A program made the position numbers and the translations under genes. Below, in pieces: positions 43,540 to 52,111 of a DNA stretch of 64,000 nt. The notes under the pieces were generated by a model that was given only the letters and a program-made list of their open reading frames with translations, was not told the DNA's origin and ran no database searches. Source of the DNA: a virus; the IMG/VR virus record IMGVR_UViG_3300046616_000314, positions 412,616 to 476,615 of that record, one strand, 5' to 3'. The first letter of the stretch is position 1; every line of letters begins with the position of its first letter.

Positions 43540-44011
43540 TTTTCATGGACTCCCGAAGGCGCATAGCAGCCATCATTTCTTCCCATTGGTCTTTGAGCAT
43601 TACGCTCTCTTCCATATGGCTTGCTAGGCGCAAGAAATGATCCCCGCGTTGAATTGCAGAAATCATTTCGTCTAACACCACTTGCTGAGTTTGAGCGCAC
43701 CATTCACCCTTGAACCCAAACTTAAACGGCTCAAGCTCCGATGCAGTCAATTTTGCATTGATGCTTTTATATGTTTCGCTTGCTGAATCCGTGGAGCCAT
43801 ATACAGGTCTAGACCCAGACCGTATATACTCAAGTACACGTTCTATGACCAAAGCTTTGGGGGACACTTCATCAAGTCGCTTTTGAAGTAACTCTACACG
43901 TTCGTCCATTTTAGCTTCAAAATCGGCAATGGCTTCGGCGCGAATTTCTGCTTCCCAGAGACGCATCTTATCCATATGATCGATTTGTTCTTGGGTCAGA
44001 TGATCAGACAT
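43532..44011 (-). CDS. Tandem 'DQW' paralogue 2, 159 aa
   Basis: Same layout: M-D-K-M-R-L-W-E-A-E-I-R-A-E-A-I-A helix at the N-terminus, a variable middle, then M-L-K-D-Q-W-E-E-M-M-A-A-M-R-L. Start overlaps the previous stop by 8 bases (ATGTCTGA). Function unknown. Confidence 0.65.
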   Translation of the reverse strand: MSDHLTQEQIDHMDKMRLWEAEIRAEAIADFEAKMDERVELLQKRLDEVSPKALVIERVLEYIRSGSRPVYGSTDSASETYKSINAKLTASELEPFKFGFKGEWCAQTQQVVLDEMISAIQRGDHFLRLASHMEESVMLKDQWEEMMAAMRLRESMKNG

Positions 44012-44507
44012 TCTTTTCTGCCTCCAAAGCCAACATCATCATCATTTCTTCCCACTGATCTTTCAATCGCGGGTTAGCCTTGATGGATTGAATGAGTTGT
44101 TGGAAATCATACCCAATGACAACTTGTTTCATCATTGCCTGAAATGCGATATCAACTTTATCGTCCAAAGACTTCATGTAATCCGGGTTCTCGGAATCAA
44201 GAACCAGATGAGCAAGTTGAATGTCGGACGTGTCAACTCCGCGAACGTAGAATGCATGAACGAGTCTGCGATAAACCTTGCTTTCAAGAACCACGGCATG
44301 ATAACGACTGCGCATAATAGAACGTTCGTTCTCCAAAGCCTCATTATATGCAGCAGACACCCGCGCTTCAACTTGGCGTTCGATTTCAAAAACGTCGTCG
44401 GATGTTAGAACTTTGGGCGCAGAATCCTTAAATTCTTTTATGAATTCGTGCGACAAATCCTTGAATTCTTGATCCAATTCGGCATCTGATTTTGGTATAT
44501 CTGACAT
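44004..44507 (-). CDS. Tandem 'DQW' paralogue 1, 167 aa
   Basis: First of the series, 22 nt after a CTAAATA motif. N-terminal acidic helix, middle R-S-R-Y-H-A-V-V-L-E-S-K-V-Y, C-terminal D-F-Q-Q-L-I-Q-S-I-K-A-N-P-R-L-K-D-Q-W-E-E-M-M-M-M-L. A fifth relative lies apart at 51148-51423. Confidence 0.65.
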   Translation of the reverse strand: MSDIPKSDAELDQEFKDLSHEFIKEFKDSAPKVLTSDDVFEIERQVEARVSAAYNEALENERSIMRSRYHAVVLESKVYRRLVHAFYVRGVDTSDIQLAHLVLDSENPDYMKSLDDKVDIAFQAMMKQVVIGYDFQQLIQSIKANPRLKDQWEEMMMMLALEAEKNV

Positions 44508-44529
44508 ACAATTCCCTAAACTACGGATT

Positions 44530-44536
44530 TATTTAG
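44530..44536 (-). promoter_or_regulatory. Late-type promoter motif CTAAATA
   Basis: On the - strand, 22 nt upstream of the start at 44507 and directly after the clamp terminator. Confidence 0.4.
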
Positions 44537-44537
44537 T

Positions 44538-44564
44538 AAAAAGGGGAGAGCTTTCGCCCTCCCC
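44538..44564 (-). terminator. Rho-independent terminator for the clamp transcript
   Basis: On the - strand GGGGAG...CTCCCC with inner GC pairs is followed by TTTTTAC. The 109 bases between it and the clamp stop (44565-44673) hold no ORF, only a small GTGAT/ATCAC hairpin. Confidence 0.8.
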
Positions 44565-44673
44565 CGAAAAACGCAGCGAGCCATCTGTGAGACTTCCCGC
44601 CACTTCCATTGCCCGCAAGTGATTTGGATCACCTCCCGATTCTGTAAGATTGGCAGGCAACAGCCCGTATTTC

Positions 44674-45405
44674 TTAGCGAGAAGCGCGGAGGAAATACGT
44701 GTAGTTACCGTGTGGGGTTTCTACGGAGACTGAGAAAACGCCACGACCGGTAATGCTGAACTTCACGGGATTAGACCCGCTCAGTTTAACGGCTGAAAGC
44801 AGATGTTGGACGTTGAACTTGACCGAACCACGGATATCACCCGTGACACCTGTTTCGAAAATCATGCTGGCACGGTGCGACGCAGAGTCGTCGTCACCGA
44901 TGTAGAATTCCAGATTGCCATCTACGGTACGCACACCAAATTGGGGATCGATGTTGGCATACAGGTTCGCCAGTTGGGCAAACTCAGTCAGCTTCGACTT
45001 TGACGGTGTGAATTCAACATCCCAGGGGATGTTGGCGATGGTGGCTTGTTCAGGAGCAAGCTTGGGGTCCATCAGGCGAAACACGGCTTGGTTGCCTGTC
45101 ACCTTGTTGCTGAATTCGAACTGATCGATGATCGAACGCTCGTCACGCTTCACGGTCTTAACGTTGAACGTGGCGTCATCGGTGCAGTAATTCGAGAAAT
45201 TCAGCAAGCCATTCAGCAAGCTCATGTTAGCAATGGCAAACTCGCCATTGAATTCAGGGATTGCCTTCTTTAGACGGGCTTCAATGAAGAATGCCTTATC
45301 CTTATCGCAAGCCTTGATAGTCGTCTCATCGGCGGAACCCAGGACGCGAAGCACGTCAACAAGTCCGCTTGTCTGCTTAAGCAGATCGATCAATACATCA
45401 CGCAT
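44674..45405 (-). CDS. DNA polymerase sliding clamp (gp45-like)
   Basis: 243 residues; T4 gp45 has 228. Shows the gp45-type pattern of repeated beta-alpha-beta units, with K-A-F-F-I-E-A-R-L near 36, F-S-N-Y-C-T-D-D near 70 and the C-terminal S-V-E-T-P-H-G-N-Y-T-Y-F-L-R-A close. As a trimer it should hold the polymerase on DNA; in T4 the same clamp also activates late promoters, which fits the TAAATA motifs here. Lies 63 bases after the 45469 gene and downstream of the polymerase. Confidence 0.75.
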   Translation of the reverse strand: MRDVLIDLLKQTSGLVDVLRVLGSADETTIKACDKDKAFFIEARLKKAIPEFNGEFAIANMSLLNGLLNFSNYCTDDATFNVKTVKRDERSIIDQFEFSNKVTGNQAVFRLMDPKLAPEQATIANIPWDVEFTPSKSKLTEFAQLANLYANIDPQFGVRTVDGNLEFYIGDDDSASHRASMIFETGVTGDIRGSVKFNVQHLLSAVKLSGSNPVKFSITGRGVFSVSVETPHGNYTYFLRASR

Positions 45406-45468
45406 TAATCTGTAACTCCAAATAATATCTAATTTTAACTATGTGAGGGTAGGAAAGCAATATTTTTG

Positions 45469-45852
45469 TTAAGTAGTTTTGAAACGAAGAAAAAATTCCA
45501 GTAAGGCTTCTTCGTTAGAAAAAGCGAAAGTAATAGCTATAGTCTTGGAAGAAAAATCCATGACTGCACTTCTAACGCTCCATCTGGAATCAACACGATC
45601 ACCCACCGAGATAGCATGTAAGACTGTATCAGCAGCGTCTTTGCCTGCTTTTACTGTGACCGTGTGTTGATGCTTACGAATAGTCTTGGAATAAGTTTTG
45701 AGGTAAGCATCAATATCTGTTTTGGTAGAGCCCTGAACTACGGGGAATTTACCGATGTAATCACCGTTACCGTTGGTGATCGGGCAAAACAAACCATAAG
45801 TTTCGGTAGAGGTATAAAGTGCTCCACCGACATGACATTCAACTGTTAACAT
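45469..45852 (-). CDS. Small protein between polymerase and clamp, 127 aa
   Basis: Starts three bases after the polymerase stop. Ends A-I-T-F-A-F-S-N-E-E-A-L-L-E-F-F-L-R-F-K, a variant of the F-K-L-x-F C-terminal motif family. In T4 the regA translational repressor and clamp loader lie in this interval; there is no visible likeness to either. Confidence 0.6.
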   Translation of the reverse strand: MLTVECHVGGALYTSTETYGLFCPITNGNGDYIGKFPVVQGSTKTDIDAYLKTYSKTIRKHQHTVTVKAGKDAADTVLHAISVGDRVDSRWSVRSAVMDFSSKTIAITFAFSNEEALLEFFLRFKTT

Positions 45853-45855
45853 TCA

Positions 45856-48657
45856 TCACCATGAGAAAAATTCATCAGCGGGCGCATCCTTAGTCTTGGA
45901 TAGGTCCCACTTCAGCACGCCAACGAGGTTGTCGAGCTTGTTGTCAATGATCACGTCTTCCATGGCGCGGTGATCGAAGGGCAGAGCCTTGAACCATGCC
46001 GGAATGTGAGGTTCGTCAATCGGATAAGCCACACTCGTCATACCCATGAGGTTTGCCTTGAGCTTACAAACGATGATCTTGGCGCCATCACCGATCCGCA
46101 TAGAATAGCGGTCGTTGTTGCTTTCGCAGAGTTGGTTCCAGTTCATCGACGCGCGGACGTGTCCAGGCACGTTGACCTTTGCCTTTTCGCCCTTGGTCAT
46201 CTTCAGCGATTGCTCAAGAGTCATATCGCGACCCTTTTGGAAACGTTGAGTGTAGTCCATCAGAGCGGACACCTTCTTAGGCGAGCCCTTTTCCCAGCCA
46301 GGACGGTTCACAAATTCCTTGCGGAACTTACGAATATCTTCGAACATATCTTCTTTCTTCGCACCGGTTAGGATGTTCATCAGAAGGGATTCTAGGAATT
46401 CCTGCATGTACTTCGGGGTATCCGAACGCTTCAGATCGAGACCCATAGCCTTCAGCTTGCCCGGCTTGCCATCCTTATCCAGGCGCTTGCCGTCCTTGTC
46501 ATACATCAGCACCGCATACTTTTTCTTCTTGATGAAGAGAGCGGTAGACGCAACAAGTTCTCGACCAGCCTTAATAATCCCGCCACGCTCAAGCGTCGTG
46601 TTGAACGTCTTGTGCATGAATTCGGGGAAGCTGTCATTTGCGGAATCCGCGATCACGTCATACAAACTGATGATGTTCTCGCGGGTCCATTCGAAGTCCA
46701 CATAACGAGGATCATTCTTCAGGATTTTAGCAGCAGAGAAATAGCAGGAGTCGGTATCGGCGTAGCAGATTGCGTCGCCCATGTAGTCATATTCGCCAGC
46801 AATGATTTCGTTGATCTTAGCGTTCATGTGCCGAACGATAGAGCGACCGGTTAGAGTAACCGATTGACCCAGACGTTCATCATAGAAGCGAAGACCTTCG
46901 TTCAGCAACGCGCCGTACAGCGAGTTGAGCAAAATCTTACGAGCTTGTTGACGCTGATTCCAGAACCCAGCCCAATATTTGTAGTCGGCTTTCTTGTCAG
47001 CGTCCGTTTCGGCAGCAGCCAAGTCTTCAAACTCAACTTGCTTGCCTTGCATTTCCTGACGTTCGGCATACCACTTCGCCAGGAGCATCGGAATGATGCC
47101 ATCCTTGCGGGTAGAGAAGAGAGTACCGTTGGCAGTGATGCAGACTTGGTTACGTGGGTTATACACGTAATCGAACAGATCACGCCCCGACATGGTACGA
47201 GTAACACCATCTTCGAAGTCGATAGTCAGAGGCGCACCATCGCGGGCGTGCATATGATCGACTTCTAGAGCGCAGAAAATACCATCCCAGGCTTCAGCGC
47301 GAGGCACGCCACGGGCGATACGTTCGGCGACCAGAGCCATTGTTTCGTCAATACGAACCTGACCGACGATGGTTTCGGGGCTCATGTTCAGAGCACGAAT
47401 GCACGACGGGTACAGCGAGTTGATGTCAACGCAGCCGACTTCTTCATGGATGCCGGTCTTAGGCTTAGCTACATAGGCGCCGACGACGGGTGTACGACCT
47501 TCATCGTCCTCATCGTCTTCGTCACGATCTTCGGGAGAATATTCTTCATCGAACTTGGGTTTGCGGTCAGGAACCACGAAACCCATGGCGTGCATTTCGT
47601 TGATGATCGCGGTTTCCACCAGGGAAACCGAACCCATCGTCGTCTTCAGCAGAACGCAGTTTGCGTGAGCAATTTGGTTCGCCAGTTCAATGAACTTCTT
47701 CTTCGCGTCGATCTTGACCAACAGCATAGTATCTTGGCGGTTATATTCAATAAACCGCTTGAAATCATAGTTGTATAGTTGGTCAAGCGTGCCTTCGTAG
47801 ACAGTCTTGTTGTCACCAACTTCAACTTCCGCCACATAATCCAGACGATACGAGTGGAGTTGTTGCGGGTTATGCTTCTGATACAGGTCCAGATAGTCAA
47901 GGTGGACCCGACCAACCAAGTCGTAAGTCTTGTGCTTACGCTTGAACTTCAGATACTCGCGTTCACGGGGCTTCTGGTTCCACAAGCACAACGCGCGAGT
48001 GGTATCGGAGTCCATGATGCGTTGAATGCGGTTGACGATATAGGGAATATCGAAACCCGTGCTGTTCCAGCCCGACAGTACGTCGGCTTCATCGATCAGT
48101 TCTAGGAAGGTTCGTAGCAGTTCTTTTTCATCATTGAAAAGGAACGTGTCTTCGAATTCTTCACAGATTTTCGTACCTTCAGCGAAATCCACGGTCTTAG
48201 GGCATAGAACCAAGCTGATGAGCCGGTTGATATGCGATAGGTGCAGAGAGATCGCTGTAATCGCGTTGAAGGGGTCTGTGACGGGCGCAAAGCCGCGATC
48301 TGGGTCAAAGTCCACTTCAATGTCGAAAAAGCCTACGTTAAGCTTAGGAGCGTCAACACCCATGTAGTTGTCAGCGAGACAACGAAACACGGGGTTGATA
48401 TCGCTTTCGAAAATCTTGACGGGATTCTTTGCGCCGAAGGGTGAGCGCGTCCGCATCAGTTCCTTGCGGAACTTCTTGCTATCGGTCGTAGTGAATTTGC
48501 GGCAGGGATCACCGAAGATGCTCAGGTTAGAGCCTTGCGGGTGATCGTAGTAGAAAACGTAATTGGCGTCGAATTCGGTTAGAATACGTTCGCCATTGAT
48601 CCGTTCTGCGACAAGGATTTTATCTTTTTTTCTATCGATTATCGCGTCAACAAACAT
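45856..48657 (-). CDS. Family B DNA polymerase (T4 gp43-like)
   Basis: 933 residues; T4 gp43 has 898. Exonuclease motifs: Asp112/Glu114 (F-F-D-I-E), Asp203 (G-F-D-I-P-Y), Asp309 (Y-N-R-Q-D-T). Polymerase motifs: A, D411-I-N-S-L-Y-P-S; B, K574-x-x-x-N-S-L-Y-G; C, Y-A-D634-T-D636-S. All catalytic residues are present, so replication and proofreading should be active. An acidic insertion (371-390, E-D-R-D-E-D-D-E-D-D) lies between the exonuclease and palm domains. Neighbours are a small gene and the clamp. Confidence 0.95.
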   Translation of the reverse strand: MFVDAIIDRKKDKILVAERINGERILTEFDANYVFYYDHPQGSNLSIFGDPCRKFTTTDSKKFRKELMRTRSPFGAKNPVKIFESDINPVFRCLADNYMGVDAPKLNVGFFDIEVDFDPDRGFAPVTDPFNAITAISLHLSHINRLISLVLCPKTVDFAEGTKICEEFEDTFLFNDEKELLRTFLELIDEADVLSGWNSTGFDIPYIVNRIQRIMDSDTTRALCLWNQKPREREYLKFKRKHKTYDLVGRVHLDYLDLYQKHNPQQLHSYRLDYVAEVEVGDNKTVYEGTLDQLYNYDFKRFIEYNRQDTMLLVKIDAKKKFIELANQIAHANCVLLKTTMGSVSLVETAIINEMHAMGFVVPDRKPKFDEEYSPEDRDEDDEDDEGRTPVVGAYVAKPKTGIHEEVGCVDINSLYPSCIRALNMSPETIVGQVRIDETMALVAERIARGVPRAEAWDGIFCALEVDHMHARDGAPLTIDFEDGVTRTMSGRDLFDYVYNPRNQVCITANGTLFSTRKDGIIPMLLAKWYAERQEMQGKQVEFEDLAAAETDADKKADYKYWAGFWNQRQQARKILLNSLYGALLNEGLRFYDERLGQSVTLTGRSIVRHMNAKINEIIAGEYDYMGDAICYADTDSCYFSAAKILKNDPRYVDFEWTRENIISLYDVIADSANDSFPEFMHKTFNTTLERGGIIKAGRELVASTALFIKKKKYAVLMYDKDGKRLDKDGKPGKLKAMGLDLKRSDTPKYMQEFLESLLMNILTGAKKEDMFEDIRKFRKEFVNRPGWEKGSPKKVSALMDYTQRFQKGRDMTLEQSLKMTKGEKAKVNVPGHVRASMNWNQLCESNNDRYSMRIGDGAKIIVCKLKANLMGMTSVAYPIDEPHIPAWFKALPFDHRAMEDVIIDNKLDNLVGVLKWDLSKTKDAPADEFFSW

Positions 48658-48660
48658 AAT

Positions 48661-48933
48661 TCACTTAATTCTATGGGACCAATATATCTTAAAATGCGTC
48701 ATATCGTCGGATGACTCGAAGTAAACCTTCGCGCCAAAAGCCCAACGATCATAATTACCGGTGGAATGTGGGGGTCTGACTGAATACCGAAGCGTTGTGT
48801 GCTTCTTTAGCCAAGCGCGCATATCAACAAGGTCAGCGGAATAGCGAAGAATATCGCCATCCGCTTCCTTGAAGTGGAGCGCGCCCGCAGGACCCAGGTT
48901 TGAATTCCAGCGTCTTAGGTCGTGCTCCATCAT
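48661..48933 (-). CDS. Small protein with F-K-I-x-W C-terminal motif, 90 aa
   Basis: Two ATGs in tandem (48933, 48930) follow AAAGATG. Contains R-Y-S-V-R-P...G-A-K-V-Y-F-E-S-S-D-D-M-T-H-F-K-I-Y-W, the family motif also at 49370 and elsewhere. Three bases upstream of the polymerase start, so co-expressed with it. Function unknown. Confidence 0.6.
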   Translation of the reverse strand: MMEHDLRRWNSNLGPAGALHFKEADGDILRYSADLVDMRAWLKKHTTLRYSVRPPHSTGNYDRWAFGAKVYFESSDDMTHFKIYWSHRIK

Positions 48934-48938
48934 CTTTA

Positions 48939-49202
48939 TTAACGACGGTTGGTCAGGACGAGGATTTCTTCAACGATGTCGAAGGCTTCCTTTTCGTCTT
49001 CAATCGACGCCTTGTAGGCAGTACGTGCAGCCTTGATCAGTTGACCAGCCTTCCAACCAAAATCTTCAGCCAGAGCCTTAGCGGCGTCCTTGGTGCTCAG
49101 TTGAAGGTCTTCGATGTCTTGGAAGTTCTTCAGAGCGGCATCCATGAATTGGTTCAGACGGATTTTGTCGTTTTGCGAGAGAGTTTGATCAGCGATAGCC
49201 AT
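48939..49202 (-). CDS. DsbA-like double-stranded DNA binding protein
   Basis: 87 residues; T4 DsbA has 89 and the same layout of an N-terminal helix, a central K-D-A-A-K-A-L-A-E-D-F-G-W-K-A-G-Q-L-I-K segment and an acidic C-terminal helix ending in I-V-E-E-I-L. T4 DsbA binds DNA near late genes. First gene of the polymerase operon, with a TTGACA promoter upstream. Assignment rests on size and pattern only. Confidence 0.55.
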   Translation of the reverse strand: MAIADQTLSQNDKIRLNQFMDAALKNFQDIEDLQLSTKDAAKALAEDFGWKAGQLIKAARTAYKASIEDEKEAFDIVEEILVLTNRR

Positions 49203-49270
49203 GATAAATTTGCCTGTAAATTGTGTTTAAAATGTTTGGTAAAAAATAGTGGTAAACCACCTATTAACCA

Positions 49271-49300
49271 AAGATAGCGGATTGGACCCCCGTTTGTCAA
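49271..49300 (-). promoter_or_regulatory. sigma70-like promoter TTGACA-N18-TATCTT
   Basis: On the - strand TTGACA is 49300-49295 and TATCTT 49276-49271. Directs the DsbA-like, polymerase and clamp operon. Confidence 0.55.
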
Positions 49301-49316
49301 AATGATTCTGCTACGG

Positions 49317-49344
49317 TTGCGCTTTTTGATTAGTGTGGTATAGT
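49317..49344 (+). promoter_or_regulatory. Promoter TTGCGC-N16-TATAGT with extended -10
   Basis: TATAGT at 49339-49344 is preceded by TGG. Divergent from the - strand promoter at 49271-49300; drives the gene at 49370. Confidence 0.55.
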
Positions 49345-49369
49345 CGAGTATTAATTTAAGGATAGGTGG

Positions 49370-49744
49370 ATGACGATAGACCTAACGCTAAGGCGTCTTG
49401 CCTGTGACCTTGTTTTGAAAGCGAAGAAATTGCCCAAAATCGATTGGAAACAAGAAGTTATTGATACCCAAAAAGGTTTAGAGCGTATCGGCTTTGTCGA
49501 TATTCTTGCGGGGCAAGAAGTCGAACCCGAGCACGTCGAAATTCATCTTCGCAGCTTGGGTTTCTGTGACATTACCAAATTCGAGCGCGCCAGAGAAAAT
49601 AGCTTCTATTTTCTCAAGCGGCTAAGTCAGTCCAAGCGCAAAATGCGTGAATGGACCTTCGTAGATCGGTCCAGTCAAGATTATTTGCTGTTTGCGTTTT
49701 CGAATCCCGAAGACGGCGTTTGGTTCAAGATGAAGTTTCTGTAG
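49370..49744 (+). CDS. Small protein with F-K-M-x-F C-terminal motif, 124 aa
   Basis: Lone + gene with its own promoter, inserted between - operons. Basic N-terminus, then S-Q-D-Y-L-L-F-A-F-S-N-P-E-D-G-V-W-F-K-M-K-F, the clearest copy of the family motif. Convergent with the next gene, with one base between the stops. Likely early; function unknown. Confidence 0.65.
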   Translation: MTIDLTLRRLACDLVLKAKKLPKIDWKQEVIDTQKGLERIGFVDILAGQEVEPEHVEIHLRSLGFCDITKFERARENSFYFLKRLSQSKRKMREWTFVDRSSQDYLLFAFSNPEDGVWFKMKFL

Positions 49745-49745
49745 C

Positions 49746-50102
49746 TCAGTCGTCGTCTTCGTCTGGTTCCGGCTTGAAATTTTCGGCGACCACTGGTCCA
49801 GCATAATGCTTAACAAATGCTTTGATCATCAACCCCATGATAATGAACGGAGCTAGAACTACGCCGATCATCAGACCAAACGGAGAGACGGTACCGACGA
49901 CTGCACCTATGACAAAACCAAGCATAGGTTGACCAACGCAATCACCCAAGGATGGCTCAATATTTTTCTTGGCGTTGTCTACAATGCCGCCGATGGCGAT
50001 ACAGAAACCAAACATACCAGCAAAAAATATCAAAAATTGCCAAACGTGAGTGGCACTTTCAGTCTTAGACCATTCAAGTGCCGCAGTAAGAATCGAATCC
50101 AT
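49746..50102 (-). CDS. Membrane protein with two to three helices, 118 aa
   Basis: Hydrophobic segments near residues 20-41 (W-Q-F-L-I-F-F-A-G-M-F-G-F-C-I-A), 58-80 (G-F-V-I-G-A-V-V-G-T-V) and 78-95 (M-I-G-V-V-L-A-P-F-I-I-M-G-L-M). Acidic cytoplasmic-looking tail (E-P-D-E-D-D-D). No family recognised; an envelope or lysis role is possible. Confidence 0.6.
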   Translation of the reverse strand: MDSILTAALEWSKTESATHVWQFLIFFAGMFGFCIAIGGIVDNAKKNIEPSLGDCVGQPMLGFVIGAVVGTVSPFGLMIGVVLAPFIIMGLMIKAFVKHYAGPVVAENFKPEPDEDDD

Positions 50103-50163
50103 AGAAACCTCGTAAACTGGCTGTCAGATTAGCACAACCAATTTACGAGGGCAAAGACGAAAA

Positions 50164-51138
50164 TTAAGCCGCGTCGTCCGCGACCAGTTTCCAACGCGAA
50201 ACGAAATCGCGCAGTTCGCGGAGGTTCAAGCCGTTAGCTTCGGCATAAGCCTTTTCACCACCGGCTTCCGCCAGGGCATCCGCATAAGCTTGGCGAGCCG
50301 GGACGTTAGATGTCAGCAGGCTAACCAGAACATTGACTTCCATACGAGAATTGGTTGTCGCGTCACGGATATAATCGTCAAACGCTTCCACGGTAGCCGG
50401 GAACAACGGTTGGATCAGATCGTAAACGGCTTGGGCGAACACTCGAATTTCGTATTGGGCGTGCGGGTCAGCGCGCAGCTTAATCAGGTGCAACAGGTTG
50501 TGTAGGTTCTGCGACCAGTAAAGTTCGCTGTAGATACCTACCGGAAGAATGGTACGAGCCATTTCGCGAGCGACACCATCAAAATCCTTGCCGAACACCG
50601 GATCATCTTCGCTGAACACGTCGTAGGCGACTTCACCTTGCGCGTTCGGCTCACGGTCGCCCAGAAGCGCGCGGTAGGCGTCATAGGCTTGACGATTGGT
50701 TTGTTCGATCATCCAACGAACACCCGTGGCATTCTCGGCAGACATTTCACCAGCGCGACCTTGTTTGTTATCCGAGCTTTGCGGCTTGATAACATCCATT
50801 TCCGGCAGATAGAAATCGTCGTCCAGAACCGAGTAGCGTGCGCTTTCTTCGTTCAGAGAAGCCGTGCGGTGACGGTTCCATTGACGTAGAACAAAGATAG
50901 GAGCCTTGATATGCAGCTTCACTTGGCATTGTTCGATAGGGCTAGTGTGTTTGTGGCTCACCAGATAACGAATCAAGCCACGGTCCTCGCGGACAGTCTT
51001 GGTTCCGGCGCCATAGGACACGCGGGCGGCTTGGACGATTGCGGCGTCCGAACCCATGTAGTCTACTAAGCCTAGAAAACCATGATCCAAGACAGCAATG
51101 TACTTAGGATCGTTCAAAATATCAGCTTGTTTAGTCAT
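50164..51138 (-). CDS. thyX: Flavin-dependent thymidylate synthase (ThyX)
   Basis: 324 residues. The ThyX signature R-H-R-x-x-S-x-N-x-x-S-x-R-Y-S is present at 89-103, with the preceding V-L-R-Q-W. Converts dUMP to dTMP using FAD and methylene-tetrahydrofolate. The length is above the usual 220-300 because of a C-terminal extension of about 60 residues. Phage ThyX boosts dTTP supply for replication. Next to, but not overlapping, a 'DQW' paralogue. Confidence 0.95.
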   Translation of the reverse strand: MTKQADILNDPKYIAVLDHGFLGLVDYMGSDAAIVQAARVSYGAGTKTVREDRGLIRYLVSHKHTSPIEQCQVKLHIKAPIFVLRQWNRHRTASLNEESARYSVLDDDFYLPEMDVIKPQSSDNKQGRAGEMSAENATGVRWMIEQTNRQAYDAYRALLGDREPNAQGEVAYDVFSEDDPVFGKDFDGVAREMARTILPVGIYSELYWSQNLHNLLHLIKLRADPHAQYEIRVFAQAVYDLIQPLFPATVEAFDDYIRDATTNSRMEVNVLVSLLTSNVPARQAYADALAEAGGEKAYAEANGLNLRELRDFVSRWKLVADDAA

Positions 51139-51147
51139 TGAAAACTC

Positions 51148-51423
51148 TTAATAGAAATTAGAAATATCATATGGAGAAGCCGCCACCGGGGAGGCTTCAA
51201 AAATCTTTTCGTCTTCGGGACGCTTGAGCTTCCACATAGTGACGAAATCCATCCAATTTTGGAGGATGATCGGGTCTTTCTTGATTGCGTCTTGCATCGC
51301 TCGATATATAGCAGCCTGTTTCTTGGCTTCGGCATACTGGCGTTGCATCGTACGAATTTCTTCATTCAAGCGGCTAATTAGCTCCGCTTGCTTCTGGATC
51401 ATACGTTGATCTTGGCTAGGCAT
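51148..51423 (-). CDS. Dispersed 'DQW' paralogue 5, 91 aa
   Basis: N-terminal charged helix (M-I-Q-K-Q-A-E-L-I-S-R-L-N-E-E-I-R) and a C-terminal A-I-K-K-D-P-I-I-L-Q-N-W-M-D-F-V-T-M-W-K-L matching the end of the tandem family at 42747-44507, with Q-N-W in place of D-Q-W. Ten bases upstream of ThyX. Confidence 0.6.
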   Translation of the reverse strand: MPSQDQRMIQKQAELISRLNEEIRTMQRQYAEAKKQAAIYRAMQDAIKKDPIILQNWMDFVTMWKLKRPEDEKIFEASPVAASPYDISNFY

Positions 51424-51472
51424 ATGAAACGATTATTCCTTAACGAATAACCCATCATAGCAAATGGTATGG

Positions 51473-51760
51473 TTAAATGTCTTTATTTTTCTGAAAATAA
51501 AGTTCGTCAACCTCGTGCCAAATGGCGTTTAATTCCGCCAGGAGAGCACGTTTGATTTTTCGAGAATCGAACGTTGCGCGAGCCGATACGATGTTTTTCC
51601 CATCAGGGCTTTTCATCAGACGTTCAAGTTCGGCGCCATCTACGATCTTAGTAATACCATGGATGTCGGTGATCTTCGCCATGAAAATGTATTCAGAGGG
51701 AATTAATTGCGGATCAAGTTCGCGGATGACTTCATCAATAAGATCGTCGTTCATGTCCAT
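51473..51760 (-). CDS. Small unknown protein, 95 aa
   Basis: ATGs at 51760 and 51754 are both possible. Acidic N-terminus; R-K-I-K-R-A-L-L-A-E-L-N-A-I-W-H-E-V-D-E-L at the C-terminus forms an amphipathic helix. No family recognised. An ATAAATA (51766-51772) lies only five bases upstream, too close to be a normal promoter for it. Confidence 0.55.
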   Translation of the reverse strand: MDMNDDLIDEVIRELDPQLIPSEYIFMAKITDIHGITKIVDGAELERLMKSPDGKNIVSARATFDSRKIKRALLAELNAIWHEVDELYFQKNKDI

Positions 51761-51768
51761 AAAAATAT

Positions 51769-52110
51769 TTATCTAAGCATGGTCCCTGATTGAACCATAG
51801 CGTCCAAATTTTCTAGAGCGGCGAGGATGACGGCAGCAGCTTTGATAAGCTCGTCTTCAAACTCTTCTGCGTTCGGCTTTGAATGTTTTCTGGTGACAGC
51901 CCCGAGGCAATACGAAGAGGCAATTGCTAGCCAATCATTAGGCGTGTTGCGGGCGTCATATTCCGAGTTAGGGAGACTTAGCTGTCTCAACCGTTCGGCT
52001 TTAATTTTGGCAATAAATTCTTCCCGGCGATCCGGGGCAGAAATGGTCCGCCCATCCGAAAGCCCTGATAGTAAGGCTCCTAGAATTTCTTCATCGGATG
52101 GGCGGGTCAT
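51769..52110 (-). CDS. Possible MazG-like nucleotide pyrophosphohydrolase-type protein, 113 aa
   Basis: Start at ATG 52110, one base after the previous stop; a longer frame mirrors the upstream gene. All-helical, with I-K-A-E-R-L-R-Q...Y-D-A-R-N-T-P-N-D-W-L-A-I-A-S-S-Y and F-E-D-E-L-I-K-A-A-A-V-I-L-A-A-L-E, a pattern seen in small phage proteins related to NTP pyrophosphohydrolases. The catalytic E-x-x-E...E-x-x-D set is not clearly complete, so enzymatic activity is uncertain. Confidence 0.5.
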   Translation of the reverse strand: MTRPSDEEILGALLSGLSDGRTISAPDRREEFIAKIKAERLRQLSLPNSEYDARNTPNDWLAIASSYCLGAVTRKHSKPNAEEFEDELIKAAAVILAALENLDAMVQSGTMLR

Positions 52111-52111
52111 T

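Noticed and set aside
51766-51772. ATAAATA as a late promoter for the 51473-51760 gene
   Set aside because: Only five bases before the ATG, against 21-32 elsewhere, so it is probably chance.
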